Assembly: GCA_027422505.1 (NCBI GenBank)
Contig: JAPQWV010000005.1
Coordinates: forward strand, 15,382,001-15,446,000
Source of the DNA: Craterostigma plantagineum
Taxonomy: Eukaryota; Streptophyta; Magnoliopsida; Lamiales; Linderniaceae
DNA length: 64,000 nucleotides
Direction: 5' to 3'
The notes beneath the pieces were generated by a model. It was not told where the DNA came from and ran no database searches. It worked only from the letters and a program-made list of their open reading frames with translations. Positions 10,657-23,559 of this stretch are shown here, piece after piece. The first letter of the stretch is position 1. The number at the start of each line of letters is the position of its first letter. A program made the translations under genes and the position numbers.

Positions 10657-11673
10657 TAGGGGTGTAAACGAACCGAGCTCTTCGCCAGCAGCTCGGTCAA
10701 AGTTCGGCTCGACTCGGTCAAAATCGAGCTCGAGCCAGCTTGATAACCCGTCGAGCCGAGCTCGAGCTAATTATATGTGGGCTCGATAGCTCGTCGAGCT
10801 TATCGAGCCACATTAGTTTTTTATATTATTATAATATATGTTTTTATATTTTTAACTATTGAACCCATTTAAATGAACCCTAACTAACCCTAAAATGAAT
10901 TCAATTTCTTCATAGCCGCGAGACACCCACTCCACAAAGCTCCATCCCATTCTCTAACACCCCAACCTCAACGCACAAGCTCCATTTACTGAAAGAAAGT
11001 TCAGCAAAGGCTGAATGAAATACAAGCACAGGTCGCACGCCATCAACGAACCCACACAAAAATCGCGCTCCAACTTCGTTGCCTACATCCAGGTAATTTC
11101 ATGTCGATTAAACTGTAATTTTCGTGAGTATTTATCAGATAGGCTGATTAGGCTTCAATTTTTTGTGGTTTCGATGTTTTATGCTGGTTTCTCGGTATTT
11201 TTCGGGATGTGATTTTTTTCTGACTGCAAATGTTTAGAGTTAGGGCTCGACTCTTGAGCATTTTCAAACTTATTAGCACTTTCATATTTAGAGTATGTCG
11301 ATTAGGGAATGAACTTTGTGATTTTACTGCAGAAAACTCGTTGAAATAGTTTTTTTTTTGTTCCAGCACCAGACGTTTTTTGCAATGGAACAAGCCTCTA
11401 TTCCACCAACTATTGAAAGCAATGGGGTCGAGATCGAGCAGTTCGAAGATTCGAGCTTCTCGATCGAGCTCAAGTATTTCGAACCGCATCATCTGATCTG
11501 ATTCGAGCCTCTCAAGCCGAGCTCGAGCGACTCGATAACCCGTCGAGCCGAGCTCGAGCCTCGAATTTTTAAGCTCGATCGAGCTCGAGCCGAGCTCGAG
11601 CCTGTTAATTCTTTATCGAGCCGAGCTCGAGCTGGGCCATGTTCGGGCTCGGCTCGGCTCGTTTTCACACCTA
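10657..11673. mobile_element. Non-autonomous hAT-type element, 1017 bp, TSD GTTGAGGT
   Basis: Exact 8-bp duplications GTTGAGGT flank it at 10649-10656 and 11674-11681. Its ends are inverted (TAGGGGTGTAAACGA and, on the other strand, TAGGTGTGAAAACGA). The subterminal 150 bp at each end are packed with GAGCTCGAGC and CGAGCCGAGCTC palindromes, a common feature of hAT ends. The middle (about 10900-11450) is different in style: it includes a possible exon ending in ATCCAG before GTAATTTC at 11093, which suggests a captured gene piece. No transposase is present, so it would rely on enzymes from elsewhere. Confidence 0.88.
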
Positions 11674-13189
11674 GTTGAGGTGGTTGATTTCGGCGAATAT
11701 TTTCGGGTGAGGCACATGTTTACATCCAAAGTAAAAATGATAAATTGAACCATGAGTGGACCCTTCATATCATATTACTTTAGAGTGCGTTTGGATTGGT
11801 GTATTTGAACGGAATCGGAAGATTTTAAATTGTGGATTTTTAAATCATAATTTCAAATCCAAATCCATTGTTTGGCAAATGTAGGGATTTACGAAATTCA
11901 GATTTCAAAATGAAGTTTGAGCTTGAGAAGCTCGTCAAACTTGACTTCTAAATTTTTCTAAAAAAATTAAAGGGGCAACCTCAAATAAATCCCCCTTCCT
12001 AAACTATCTATCAACTAACTCCCTATTCTCATTTATCTTCTTACCAAACTCTCTAATTCAAAACAATCTTACACCTCATTACCCATTTAACTTAAATGAC
12101 AATTTTGCCCATTATTTTTTTTAGAAAAGGGTTTGAGCTCTCCCAAAGGGAGAGGATGGAGACCTTAGAGCGCTCTTCTTTTCTTCTCCTTCTCCTCGCT
12201 ATTCTGTGATGGCCCCTTCTTCTTTTATTCTATTATTCCAAATCTAGCTATTTATCATTCCTTTGAAAAAGCCTGACTTGCCCCTCTCTCTCTCTGCCCT
12301 CCAACCTCCATTTGAAAAGAGCTTTCTTTACCGAAGCCAGGCTTGAAGCTTCATATATCTTTTCTTCTCAACCTTCTTGAAATGCCAAAAACAAATGTAA
12401 AGAAAAGGGGGAGACGAGCAGCGAACGAGAACCAAGCAAAGTGGTACTTCTCAAACTTGATTCGGTATAAATTTCGGCATCAGTTCAGCTCTCCTAAGGT
12501 AATCAACAATCCATCTCCTTCTAATTCGTTTTTTAAGGTCAGGTTCTTCAGAAAAATCATGTGTGCGCAACTTCTATTTTATCAAATTTGACATAGCTAT
12601 TGTGCCCTGATTCTTTCGAAGCTTGTTTCTATTGAAAGTAAGTTCTTCAGCTTTTCATAGACTCTTGAATCGACATGATTTGATGCTCTATGGTTTCTAC
12701 GAATTTTTGAAGTTGAGATTCCAAAAATGGAATTTTCTGTTGCTGTTTTTTGAACAACCTGCTGTAGCAGCTGCTATCATTCTCAATTTCAACCCGTCTA
12801 TACTGCTCCAATTTATTCGTACTAGTCCCCTTTGAAAGCTGACTTTCTCAACTGTTTGTAGCCGTTGTAATCGTTTCGATTCAATAGTTGTGCGAATTGT
12901 TACAGATTTTTAAAGTTCATGCTGTAAAACGAAAAATGGTTCTGCAATGTATCGAGAAGGCATTAAAGTGATCTTGGAACAGTTTTTCGGCGACTCCTCG
13001 CATCGAGGCGAAAGAACGCCCAATGGCGGCACGCTGGCAGCTTGAATTTGGGGAAACTCTCAGATATTTTTTTCTATTCTTTTCGTTCCAACACCGGCGA
13101 ATTTAAAGGTGGCGATTGAATTGGAAGGTTTTTTTAAATACCGTGATGTTGACGTGTTATTGCTGGTGTTCCAATAAAATTGTTTTGGA

Positions 13190-15240
13190 ATATGTTTGTT
13201 GGTGGGTTATGATTTTTTAAGCAGGTAGGTATAAGTTTTTACCATGGTACCACAAGCCAGTAACATTTGGTACTCCAACTACTCAAAATTATATTTTCTG
13301 ATAACTGTTCAAGCGTTAAAACATGTAATTATTTGAAAAACAAACTTATGTCCTATAAACATCTATATATTGGTAGTAATATTTAGTGTAAGCTCTCAGG
13401 CCTTGTTTGCACAAGAATCTACGTTTTTTTGATAATGTAACACATGGTACTACAGGATACTACAAGTAAATTATGCATGGTACTTCATTGAAATACGTTT
13501 TGATACTACAAACATCTATATATTGATACTACAAATTAGGCTAAGAGTTTTTCGACGCCCATGACTATGTTATCATAGTTATATGTACTATATTGAGCAT
13601 TTGCTATCAATATTGGTGGGTTAACCTTTAAACAAAATAATTATCACTTTCAAACATCAACATTCTTTTTCTTACTATGATACTAATTCTTAGTACATAG
13701 TCAAGATTTTTCATCTATTGGAAGTTAGTATTTATGTTTAACGTTATAGTGTGTTAATTTTTACTATGTGCCATATCTTAGAAGTTCTTATGCCTTATTT
13801 GCACAAGAATCTACATGTTTTCGGTAATTAAAAACGTGGTACAAAAAGATATTACAATTATGCAGGGTACTACACTGGCATATTTTATGGTACTATAGAC
13901 ATCTATATATTGGTATTACAATTATCTATATACTGATATTACAAGTTTGGATAAGTGTATTCGACGCCGCTCAAATTATTTTTGGTCCATTACTATGTTA
14001 CCATAGTTATAGGTAGTATATTGATCATTTAGTTTAATTGGTGGGTTAATATTTAGAATTAGGGATTATTACATTGAAACACAATTTTCTTTCTATTTAT
14101 ATGATACTAGTAACAATATTTTACTTCATAGTCTCGATTTTTGATCTATTGGAAGTTAGTGTTTATTTTTTATGTTATCATGTGTTTAATTTTTATTATG
14201 GACCGAATTTTGAAAGTTCTCTGCCCTTATCTGCATAATAATCTACGTGATTTTTATAATTATAAAAGTGGTACGAAAAAGATACTACAAGTAACCTACA
14301 CATGGTACTACACTAGCATATGTTATGGTACTACAAACATCTATATATTGGTAATACAAACATCTGTATATTGGTACTACAAATTAGGATAAGAGTTTTT
14401 CGACGCCTCGTGACTATGTTATCATAATTATATGTACTCTATTAATTATTGAGTATCAATATTGGTGGGTTAACCTTTAAATAAAATAATTATCACTTTC
14501 AAACATCAACATTCTTTATTCGTAATATGATACTAGTAAGAACATCTTACTACATAGTCAAAATTTTTAATTTATTGGAAGTTAGTATTTATGTTTACGT
14601 TACCGTATGTTAAATTTTTATTATGCGCGTACTATAGAAGTTCTCATGCCTTATTTGCACAAGAATCTATATGTTTTCGATATTAAAAAACGTGGTACAA
14701 AAAAGATGCCACAAGTAACCTATGCGGGGTACTACACTGGCATATCATGTGGTATGATTAACATCTATATATTGGTACTACTAATATCTGTATACTGATA
14801 CTACAAGTTTGTATAAGCATTTTCGATGCCGTTCGAATTATTTTTTATCCCTGACTATGTTACCATTGTATAGGTACTATATTGATCATTCGGTATCAAT
14901 ATTGGTAGGTTAATATTTACAATTAGGAATTATTACATTAAAACACCAACTTTCTTTCTACTTATACGATATTAGTAACAACATCTTACTTCATCGTCAA
15001 GATTTTTGATCTATTGGAAGTTAGAATTTATGTTTTATGTTACCATGTGTTTAATTTTTATTACGTATCATATTTTGGAAGTTCTCACTACGTATTTTCG
15101 ATAATAAAAAAGTGGTACGAAGAAAAACTACAAGTAACCTACGAATGGTACTACACTAGCATATGTTATGGTACTACGAAAATCTGTATATTGGTATTAC
15201 AATATCTATATATTGGCACTACAAAAAAAAGTTATCTTAC
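13190..15240. repeat. ~430-bp tandem array, four units in A-B-A-B order
   Basis: The anchor CTATTGGAAGTTAG recurs at about 13714, 14146, 14571 and 15010, giving periods of about 425-440 bp. Units alternate. Those with GGTGGGTTAACCTTTAAA at about 13616 and 14464 are one type. Those with GGTnGGTTAATATTTA at about 14040 and 14905 are the other. The higher-order period is thus about 850-865 bp. Within each unit a short phrase GGTACTACAA recurs with variable spacers such as ACATCTATATATT. No long open frame spans the array. Confidence 0.82.
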
Positions 15241-16289
15241 AAACACGGATAATATCATCCGAACAAGTGGATCATACAACTAAGAAGATCTCTAAGTATT
15301 GTAGCAGGGATGGAGCAACGATATACTTCGACTTCAACATTGTCAAGATACCTCCCCGCGAGTTATAGGTCCGACGACGTATCTATCCATGGACATTGCA
15401 GCATGAACTTACAGCACCATTAATTATGTAATGCAGTACCAAAATACATAGACAAATAGTATCAATTCAATTAATATACAGTAGCAAGTTATCAAACAAT
15501 TAAATCACATTTGCAGTACCGCTAACCAGACACAATGGCACCAATATACATAATATACCCAAAAAAACGTACACTAATGGCAACATGGAAACTTATAGTA
15601 CCAAAAAACAACCAAGCTTCGTACCAAGACAGCAAAAATGCATGACCTTTATGAGGTTTCATCGAAAGCGTAATAGAAGCTAAAAATCCTAATTTGAAAT
15701 ATATCAAAACCCCAAATCGAAAAACGAAAACTAAAAACCTTAATTTTAGCCCTAAACCAGAAATTTGAGCACTAATCAAAGCAATAACTTAATATTCACA
15801 TAAAATCGCAGAATTATCTGACCAACATGTTTTCAGTGGCTACGAACAGCTTAGGAAATCAGCTTTCAACAGATATCGAATAAATCGGAGCAGTATAGAT
15901 GGGTTAAAAATATGAAATACAGAAGCTGCACTAGCAGGTTTTTCCCAAAACAGCAAATAGTAATTCCAATTCTTAATATCAACTTCGAAAATTCATAGTA
16001 AATCGCAGGAATACCATATCGAGTCGATTCAAGAGGCTATGAAAAGCTGAAGACCTTAGCTTTCGATAGAAACAAATTTTAAAACCATCAGAGCAGATAA
16101 CTTGGTAAAACTTGCTGAAAACAGAAGCTGCGCAAACCCGAGGTAACTATTTCAAAGAAAGGAACTTGCTTAATGAATTCGATCGAGATTTTACAACATA
16201 CCTTGTACTAACACAACTTAAATCAAAGAAGAAGACATCGATAGCAGCTTGGAAGATTTTTCATCAGCTCGACTTATCATTCACCCCTA

Positions 16290-16369
16290 ATTATTATTGT
16301 TGTTATATTATTAATTTGTTATTATTATTTATTGTTATTATTTATTATTATTATTACTATTATTATTGA
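16290..16369. repeat. ATT/TTA-rich microsatellite
   Basis: An imperfect TTATTA run of about 80 bases lies near the right inverted arm of the Mutator-like element. It has no coding content. Confidence 0.8.
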
Positions 16370-16569
16370 CAAAATAATCATTAAGGGTTCAACGTAGGAT
16401 TTCGAAAACACACATTTGACATGGAATTTCAAATCCGACAGTAGGCGTTTAGATTTAACCTAGGATTTGGACGAAATTGAAATCCAAATCCGCTCGATTG
16501 CCAAACAGAAGATTTAGAAAAATCCGGATTTCAAATCAAAATCTGAAATCCAAACGAACGATTAGTTTA

Positions 16570-17041
16570 TTCTATTATATTTTTCCCCAAAAGTTAGTCT
16601 CGTTCATAAAAACTAATATGTTTAGCACATTATGTGCAAATATATTTTATCTTTTGAATATTCTATGTTATTAATTTAGTTTAAAACAAAATTTTAAAAA
16701 TAAGAATAAAATGGCAATAAACTAAAATATTAAGGGTCTGTTTGGTTGGAAGGATGAGTTTATATGGTAAGTTTTAGCTGGGTTTATAAAATGGAGGGTG
16801 TGAGTTTTTTTGAAGCGTTTATTTGACAGGTTTAAATAATAATGTCTAATATGTTTAGTGGATGAGTTTAGATAATACCAAGGTTAACGAAACCCAGTTA
16901 CATCTGTTGAATCACAATCATAACCACATACTGATATGAATTTTGCGGGCGGCGCGACGCGGATTGGGCGCTGCTCTTAATCAGCTTCAACGGGTGAAAG
17001 AGAGAGGGGGAGAGGGAGAGGGAGAGGGAGAGGGAGAGGGA

Positions 17042-17094
<53 letters not shown>

Positions 17095-19162
17095 GATGAT
17101 TAATGACTAAGAAAAAAAGCGAAGAAAAATAAAACATAAAAGGATTAATTTGTTTAAAATGATGGGATTAGATAATGGTGGGCTAGGGGTATTAACCAAA
17201 TTCCGTCATTAAGTAAACCATCCAACCAAACATAACTTTAGCTAATATTAACCCATCTAATCCCTTCTAATCAACCAAAGGGGCTCTGGTAAAATAGTAA
17301 AAGAACTTTACAGACCAATTGACAGTTTTTAGACTGCTATGCTATTTATATTAGATAGAGTATAGATAAAATATACATGGGCTATAGCTCTCAAAATACT
17401 TACTTAGGTACTGCCCAATCGTCCAGAAGAATAATACTCTCATCCAAAGAGTAACGAACACGCACCAAACATAAATAACAACCTACACCTTGACTATTAT
17501 CAGTGATAATAAGTCCTTTTGTGGGATTTTATAGAGAAGTGTCAGCAGAGACGTTACGAGGATTAAAAGGTGAAAGATTTGTAGAGAGAAACTATCTATT
17601 TCAAGCAATAGATCGTTCAATCCTTTGAGGTAACCCTATCCAAGAGCATAAGATTTTCTCAAAAGGTTGTGATAACATAAAAAATAGTACACCAGCTAAA
17701 TAGTTAAGAGAGTCCTTTGGTCATATTACAATTGTCAATAGGGAAATACATATTCTAAAGAGGACATGACACTTATAAAAAGGAGACAAAGCTGCCACAC
17801 AGAAAAACAAAAAGCCGAAAGAAATTAAGTATTAAAATTCCAACAAGAAGAAGTAAAGAACCTATTAAAATCGATCCTAAAACTCCACATAAGTGATTCC
17901 TAAACTCAAATTTAAATTACTATACACTTTCTTCCATCTTCACTTTAAAGCTCTCGTCTTCTATGTAAGGAACCGCCAACAAAGGGAGGATGCAAATCCT
18001 ATAAAAGGAAACTAAATTCCCATCCCGGGAGACGCACGAACCAACAAAATAAGCACAACCTGACATAAAAGAAAAAACAAATGGAAACAAAACAACAGAA
18101 AAACAACTACACAACGAGGCAACACATAGCAAACAAGCACCAAACAAAAATTAAAAAAGCAATCAACACAACACACAAACACATCAAACAAATAAAATTA
18201 GCTACGAAGAGAACATAAAACTACCACATGAAATGAAACAAAAAATATAAACAAAATATATTGTCGCGCCCCCATCCTCGCTTTAACAAGGAGGGGGAGA
18301 GCTTGTTCCGTGGATGTGGTGTTGTATTTGGTAGATCTGGAGTCCTTATCATGAGAAAGATGCGGAGGAAAATGTTGTGCCACATGGGCATGAAAGTTTG
18401 GTCTAAGAGCAGATGTGATTCAGTGAAGTAGAAATCTCAAGGCACAAGTAAAGCACATGACTTACAAGCTCTGCAAAAGCAGTATGAAGTTCTCGAAATT
18501 AGACCCTGTGAATTTATGAATGAGTATTTTGCTCGAACTCTTACAAACTTCTCATTGCCATTTATATTTCTTCCTTGGGCATTAAATGTGCAAACGAACA
18601 TAACGTTCTTATCGCCCTCTTTTAGCTACAAGTTCCTTAATTTTGTCTACTAATAGATCACATTGTTTTAGTTAAGCCTTAAGCTTAGGATTCAGAGTCC
18701 TCCATCGCTCCCCATTGCTAAAACACCCTTGACGTTTGAGTTCAGTCAAAGTTCGGGTGTAAAATCAAATCCTATATTGGTTAGACAAAAATATTGTGAC
18801 ATGAATATAATCATAATAAGTTGCTCTATAACTAATTATTTTAGAATAGAGCCCCAATTGATTGACTTTTGTGTTTGGGATAAACGGGAAAGTTTTCAAC
18901 AATTGATATCAGCAATGTTCTAGTTCAACTCCAACTTTGAATAATGTGTCTCCGGCCTTTGCAATGAGTCTTATTCATATTGAGCGTGTGCGATTTGCTC
19001 AGCTGAGAACTTCTTGGTTAAGTTTGATGCCTTGTGTCGAATGTCTTTCTGAAATTTATAATGGCCAGACTGCGTATACTCTTAGACAAATTTGTGGTGC
19101 AATATAACTATCTTTGAAGTGCATCCATTTTGGTGGTCTCGAGGGGAAGTTTGCTAATCCCA
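16570..19162. other. Gene-free region with a possible MITE and a GA-rich microsatellite
   Basis: Between about 16735 and 17285 two inverted TTTGGTTG-containing segments (GTCTGTTTGGTTGG left, AATCAACCAAAGGGG right) suggest a small MITE, but I could not fix its ends or TSD. From 17290 to 19162 I see no gene, clear repeat or intact element. A GATATCAG near 18907 resembles part of a primer-binding site but lacks supporting LTR structure. Confidence 0.4.
16997..17093. repeat. (GGGAGA)n/(GA)n microsatellite
   Basis: A run of GGGAGA hexamers passes into more than 20 GA dinucleotides. On the opposite strand it gives a long Leu-Ser repeat frame that is not a gene. Confidence 0.95.
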
Positions 19163-19167
19163 CATAT

Positions 19168-22105
19168 TGTGGCGACCCTGACTTTCTAATCATTTTTAAT
19201 GGCGTATTTTCGCAACGTAAGTCGCAGGAGACCCGTTTAACAAAAACTTTTCCTAAAATATAATATATTACTACAAAACATAGCCTCCATCGTCTTAATT
19301 ATACAAAGGCCGAAGCCCCAAAATTTGTTCCTATCAAAACATATCCTAACATCGCTCCACAGGTCATCATCCATGTACAGCCTTGCCCTCAAAAGACCCT
19401 GGAGTACCGCCGTCAGCCCGCCTTAGTCGTGACGTTTCTCAACGTCCGAGTCTATCGTACCTACAATACATAAAACGTGGAATGAACTTATAAAGCTCAG
19501 TAAGTGGAAACCATGCAATGCACGTGTCCTAAAACGCAAAGGCATCGGCGTCAATGCTTCCTAATCGTATCATGTAGTTCGTGTCTTGAAATTCATGTCT
19601 TGTATTCATGTCATGAAATTTGTGTCTTGTTTTATGTTGTAGTTCGTGTCTTGTCTTGTAGGGCCCTTGTCTTATCTTGCTATGCACCATCATGGAGCTC
19701 AAACCCACTAGGGTAAATATATATAAATATGGACGATACTTCCACTAAGAGGCTAACCCTAAGGCGCCTTTCCAATCCCAATGTAGTTTATCAATCCCAC
19801 GGACGCTCACACTAGTAGACTCACTCTGAGGTTGCTGACACCGATTTTACCCTTGGTGCCGTTTGTTTCCTCAAGGCGCATCTTCCAAGTCGCAACTTTC
19901 CGCCACATGCATGCCCTTGCCTTGAGACATGTCATGTCATGTCTTGAAATTGGTGACATAAAATCACCGTGGTAGCATAGAAGAGCCATTAAATGCAAAC
20001 TTTTATCATGTTTAAGAAATCATATGTTACTTATGCTCGTGTTTTGTAACTTCGTGTATGTACGTGATAATGCGTACGTGAGTAATGCCGAAGTGCTTGT
20101 CATGCCACTTCATGTAATAATTAATTCACGTAAATAAATAAATCACATAAGGATTCACGTAAAGTCATAGAAGCATATAATCATGTATTCAAGCGCGTAA
20201 CCATGTAATTCATGCACATATAATTTATTAGTTGTAGTTGGGATCTCCACTTACCTGGTATCCTTAGCTTACTTAATCTTATCGTACTGTAAGTCTTAGG
20301 GTTTGTTAGTCTAATTACAGTTTCACTAAAATGGCTTGATTTAGAAAACTCTAATTTTGACTTTTATAAATTTCGAAATTGAATCTCGACATGGATTTCA
20401 AACCTTATTGTGGGATAAAGGTAGATCTCGACATTGTATAAATCTCGACATAACTTGGACACAAACTCGAGTTTGGGTTAGATATAAGTCTCGACATTTA
20501 AACAATGCATAGATCTCGATATGTTGATAAATCTCGAGTTTTAAGGTTATGTCGAGCTTCATGATTTCGACATGTTGGAAACAATTTCGGGTTACATAAT
20601 AACTTAAATCTCGACATATATTATAAAGTGGATCTCGAGTTAAATCTCGATATAGATCTCGACATTACACATTATGACTTCGAGATTTAAACTAAGTAAT
20701 ATATACAATTTTGATATGATATACAAGGGTTCGACATTTTGACACTACACAACGATCTCGACATAAACTATGGAATGGATCTCGATATGTCAACTCGACA
20801 TTCCAACCCTAACATTTCGACATAGATCTCGAGATTTCCTTCGACATTTCCCTAACTCTTATTTCTTGATCTCGAGATTATTTCTACAGACTTAACAGGA
20901 TTTGCTATCTACAAATCTGGAAATCACTTTGCTCGATATCTAAACCTCCGATCAAAATCTTATCTTCAAGAACCGTATAAATCTCGTATGAGCCTAAAAC
21001 CTTCAAGAACTGACTTATACAACCCTAATTACATAATTTTTCAAGCTTAACAATTTCTAAAGACTGTTGAAAACGTGAAATTGCAGTAAAGATTTATACC
21101 TACTTCAAACTTTGGTAATGCTTCTGTTCGGCTTCTTCCTTTCTCCTTACTTAGGTTTCAAGAGCTTAGTTTATACGTGCCTTACTGAATGAAATGAAAA
21201 GTTCCTTTCCCAGCTTTTATCTAAAGTTAACGTGTGGAAGTAAACAAATGACATCAACCCTATGTTAGTCCTTTATTTCTTTACCTTAAGACCAAGTAAT
21301 CGAAACTTATCTTAGTTGTTATCCTCTTTATCGAGTTTTAAGAGTTTCAAGATTTTAAGGATTTGATTATCGAGTTTAAAGGATCTCGACTTTAAAGATC
21401 TCGAGCTCTAATAATCTCGAGCTTTAAAAGTCTCGAGATCTTAATGTATAGACGTTTGCTATCTCTCACTTTCTCAAACTCAAGGATTTCGAGATCTATA
21501 TATCTCGAGCTTGAGAGGTTTCGAGATCCTAAGATAGGTTTTAAAATATCGAGTTGTTTGGTAATTCTATGATTTCGGCACTCATATTTGTCATGAGTTG
21601 TTCTTTCGAAATTTGAGTATATCGAGATTCAAAAATCTCGAGATTTCAAGATTTCATGATACCAAAATTTCGAGCTCCTTTGCTTCGAAATTCATTCTCT
21701 TCCTATTTCATATGAAACCATTTCTAAGTTTAATTAGTTCTTCCACTTGGTTAGTTACCCTAATCGTACCTAATATATAATCACGTTGACATATAAAAAT
21801 TGTAAAACATGTTCCATGAGTCACGTAAGTCGTAATTCGTGATACACATAAGAATTATAAATCACACAGCATGAAATCGCATAGGCATGTATATGGCTGT
21901 AATACATATATCATGTAATTCACATAACACACAAGCCATGTAAAGCACTAAAATAATAGTACATTTATTACAAAATAGTTTGTGTGACATACTTATTCTC
22001 CTATAGTCTTAACATCTTTATCTAATTAATCCAACAAGGTTAATTAAATATTCTCCACCATTAATTTTATTGTAAATCCCGTAATTAAATTTTACGGGTA
22101 TTACA
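19168..22105 (-). mobile_element. Solo LTR of a Ty3 retrotransposon, 2938 bp, TSD CATAT
   Basis: Exact 5-bp duplications CATAT lie at 19163-19167 and 22106-22110. The ends TGTGGCGACCC and GGGTATTACA match the LTR ends of the Tekay-like element at 5590-8477, and a region near 19360-19420 resembles its TCCATGTAC..CCTCAAAAG block. No internal element region is present, so it is a solo LTR left by recombination between two LTRs. Strand is given by analogy with the 5590-8477 LTR. Its interior (about 20370-21680) contains a striking density of ATCTCGACAT and ATCTCGAGAT motifs. Confidence 0.9.
20370..21680. repeat. Dispersed ATCTCGA-motif region within the solo LTR
   Basis: At least two dozen copies of TCTCGACAT, TCTCGATAT, TCTCGAGTT or TCTCGAGAT occur on the + strand, separated by variable AT-rich spacers of roughly 10-60 bp. 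The spacing is irregular, so this is not a simple tandem repeat. The core TCTCGAGA is palindromic. Confidence 0.75.
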
Positions 22106-22110
22106 CATAT

Positions 22111-22654
22111 GTTAAAAAAATATGACCATCACATAATCTTTAACGATGCGCTATATTCCTCGATTTTATATGACCATCATCTATTTCATTTTCTTCCTTG
22201 ATTTTCTTGTTTTCGCTTCTGTTTGATATATTCTCTCGTATGAGAGTTTTCTTGTCTTGTGTGAGAGTCTTTTTTTGCCTCGTAACCGAGTTTCTTATCT
22301 CTTACGAGAGTATTACCCATTGAATAAGACTTTGCAATGATATTCAAATACAGATCTGGGAGATCGTGCTGACATTGATGATTCAACAATAGATCTGAAT
22401 TAAAATCATAAGCGCGTGATGAAGGTTTCCAATTCAAGAAGATATCCGAAGAAGAATTTTAAAATTGGATATTAAGTATATGCATCATCTTGTTATTCCT
22501 TCATATTCTTGAGCAATTTTGATTTACTAAATCCATTGAAATATTTTGCCCAATTGGTTATATGAATGGAATCGTTTCCTTAAAAATAAAAAAGTGGTAC
22601 GCTACATTTATTTTGATTTTATAATGAATTTATGCGTTGGACTCTAATTCAAAT
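22111..22654. other. Intervening AT-rich sequence, nothing recognised
   Basis: About 540 bp between the solo LTR and the next Mutator-like element. It includes several short inverted CTCTCGTATGAGAG-like segments near 22230-22310. No gene or element boundary is apparent. Confidence 0.4.
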
Positions 22655-23559
22655 TTAAAATAAGAGTAATTTAGAGAAACTACCTAAATAGAGTTTAACA
22701 TTAGAGGTCAGTCCCTACGCGATTTATTTTGTGAATACGTACTGCCATTAGGCAGAATCTTAGTGTTAACTCCCTTATACCACATTTACAATTATACCCT
22801 TTTTTTCCCAAATAAGAAATACTAAAAAACAATTAATACCTGAAACTCACAATGGAGCAGAGAGAAACTCGACGTTGGGAAAGTAAGAATTAGGGTTTTG
22901 ACAATGTACACGATAAAGCGTACAAGAATTGGCTCGCTGGTGGTTCTGATCTGGGACGGGCTGAGGACAATAGTGAGGTCAAGCTGGCGGCTCGATTGTG
23001 TGCCCCTTGTTGCTACACAACACGTGTGGGGTCCTTGGGCTCCCTGCTCCTCTCGTCCGCCGTCACAAAGATGATGAAACCCAATTTAGTCTGTCTGCCT
23101 GGTGATGCTTGGGCAAGAAATTAAGGAGGTGAGTCATGGCAGTGCTCGTTGACCCATGGATCGTAGTTGGTTGAGTCTCCCACGTGAGCCCAAGTAACAC
23201 TCTCTTTCTTCGGCTTTTGAGAGATGCAAAGCCATCAAATGATATGGTGTGCATGCTTTCGAGTGATGCGATTCTTGCCATTCTTGCATTAGGTGACATC
23301 GAGCAAGCCCTGCAATAGATAATGGAGGAAGATGGTAAAAAAAAAGAAAGAATGAATGACTATGCAGCAAATTTTCTATTATCAGAGTGAAAAAGCTCAC
23401 ATAAAAACCATTCTTGCCTCAGGCTCATGCCTTTAGAGGCCATTTCGTCGACTTGTCTTGGAACAACTCTTCTGCTAAGGTAGGTCGTATGGGGAGATGG
23501 GCTTATGCCTTTAGAGGCTCATGCATGATGAAAATTACAGTTTTACTCGCTGATGAATT

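Larger units (their letters stand above)
11783..16560. mobile_element. Mutator-like non-autonomous element with long inverted arms, 4778 bp
   Basis: The ends are inverted (GAGTGCGTTTGGATT left, CGTTCGTTTGGATT on the opposite strand right). They are flanked by 9-bp near-duplications, ATTACTTTA at 11774-11782 and ATTAGTTTA at 16561-16569. Nine-base TSDs are typical of Mutator elements. Long inverted arms can be followed inward: 12600-12870 corresponds to the reverse complement of 15820-16080, both including a segment like TCTATACTGCTCC. The centre (about 13190-15240) is a ~430-bp tandem array. No transposase is recognisable. A possible exon at 12379-12499 (KKRGRRAANENQAKWYFSNL in its frame, then GTAATC) hints at captured coding DNA. 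Superfamily rests on TSD length, so it is less certain than the boundaries. Confidence 0.75.

Noticed and set aside
16898..17137. Open frame with a long Leu-Ser repeat
   Set aside because: It is a translation of the GA microsatellite.
18880..18930. Possible retrotransposon primer-binding site (GATATCAG)
   Set aside because: Only a partial match, with no LTR end or gag beside it.
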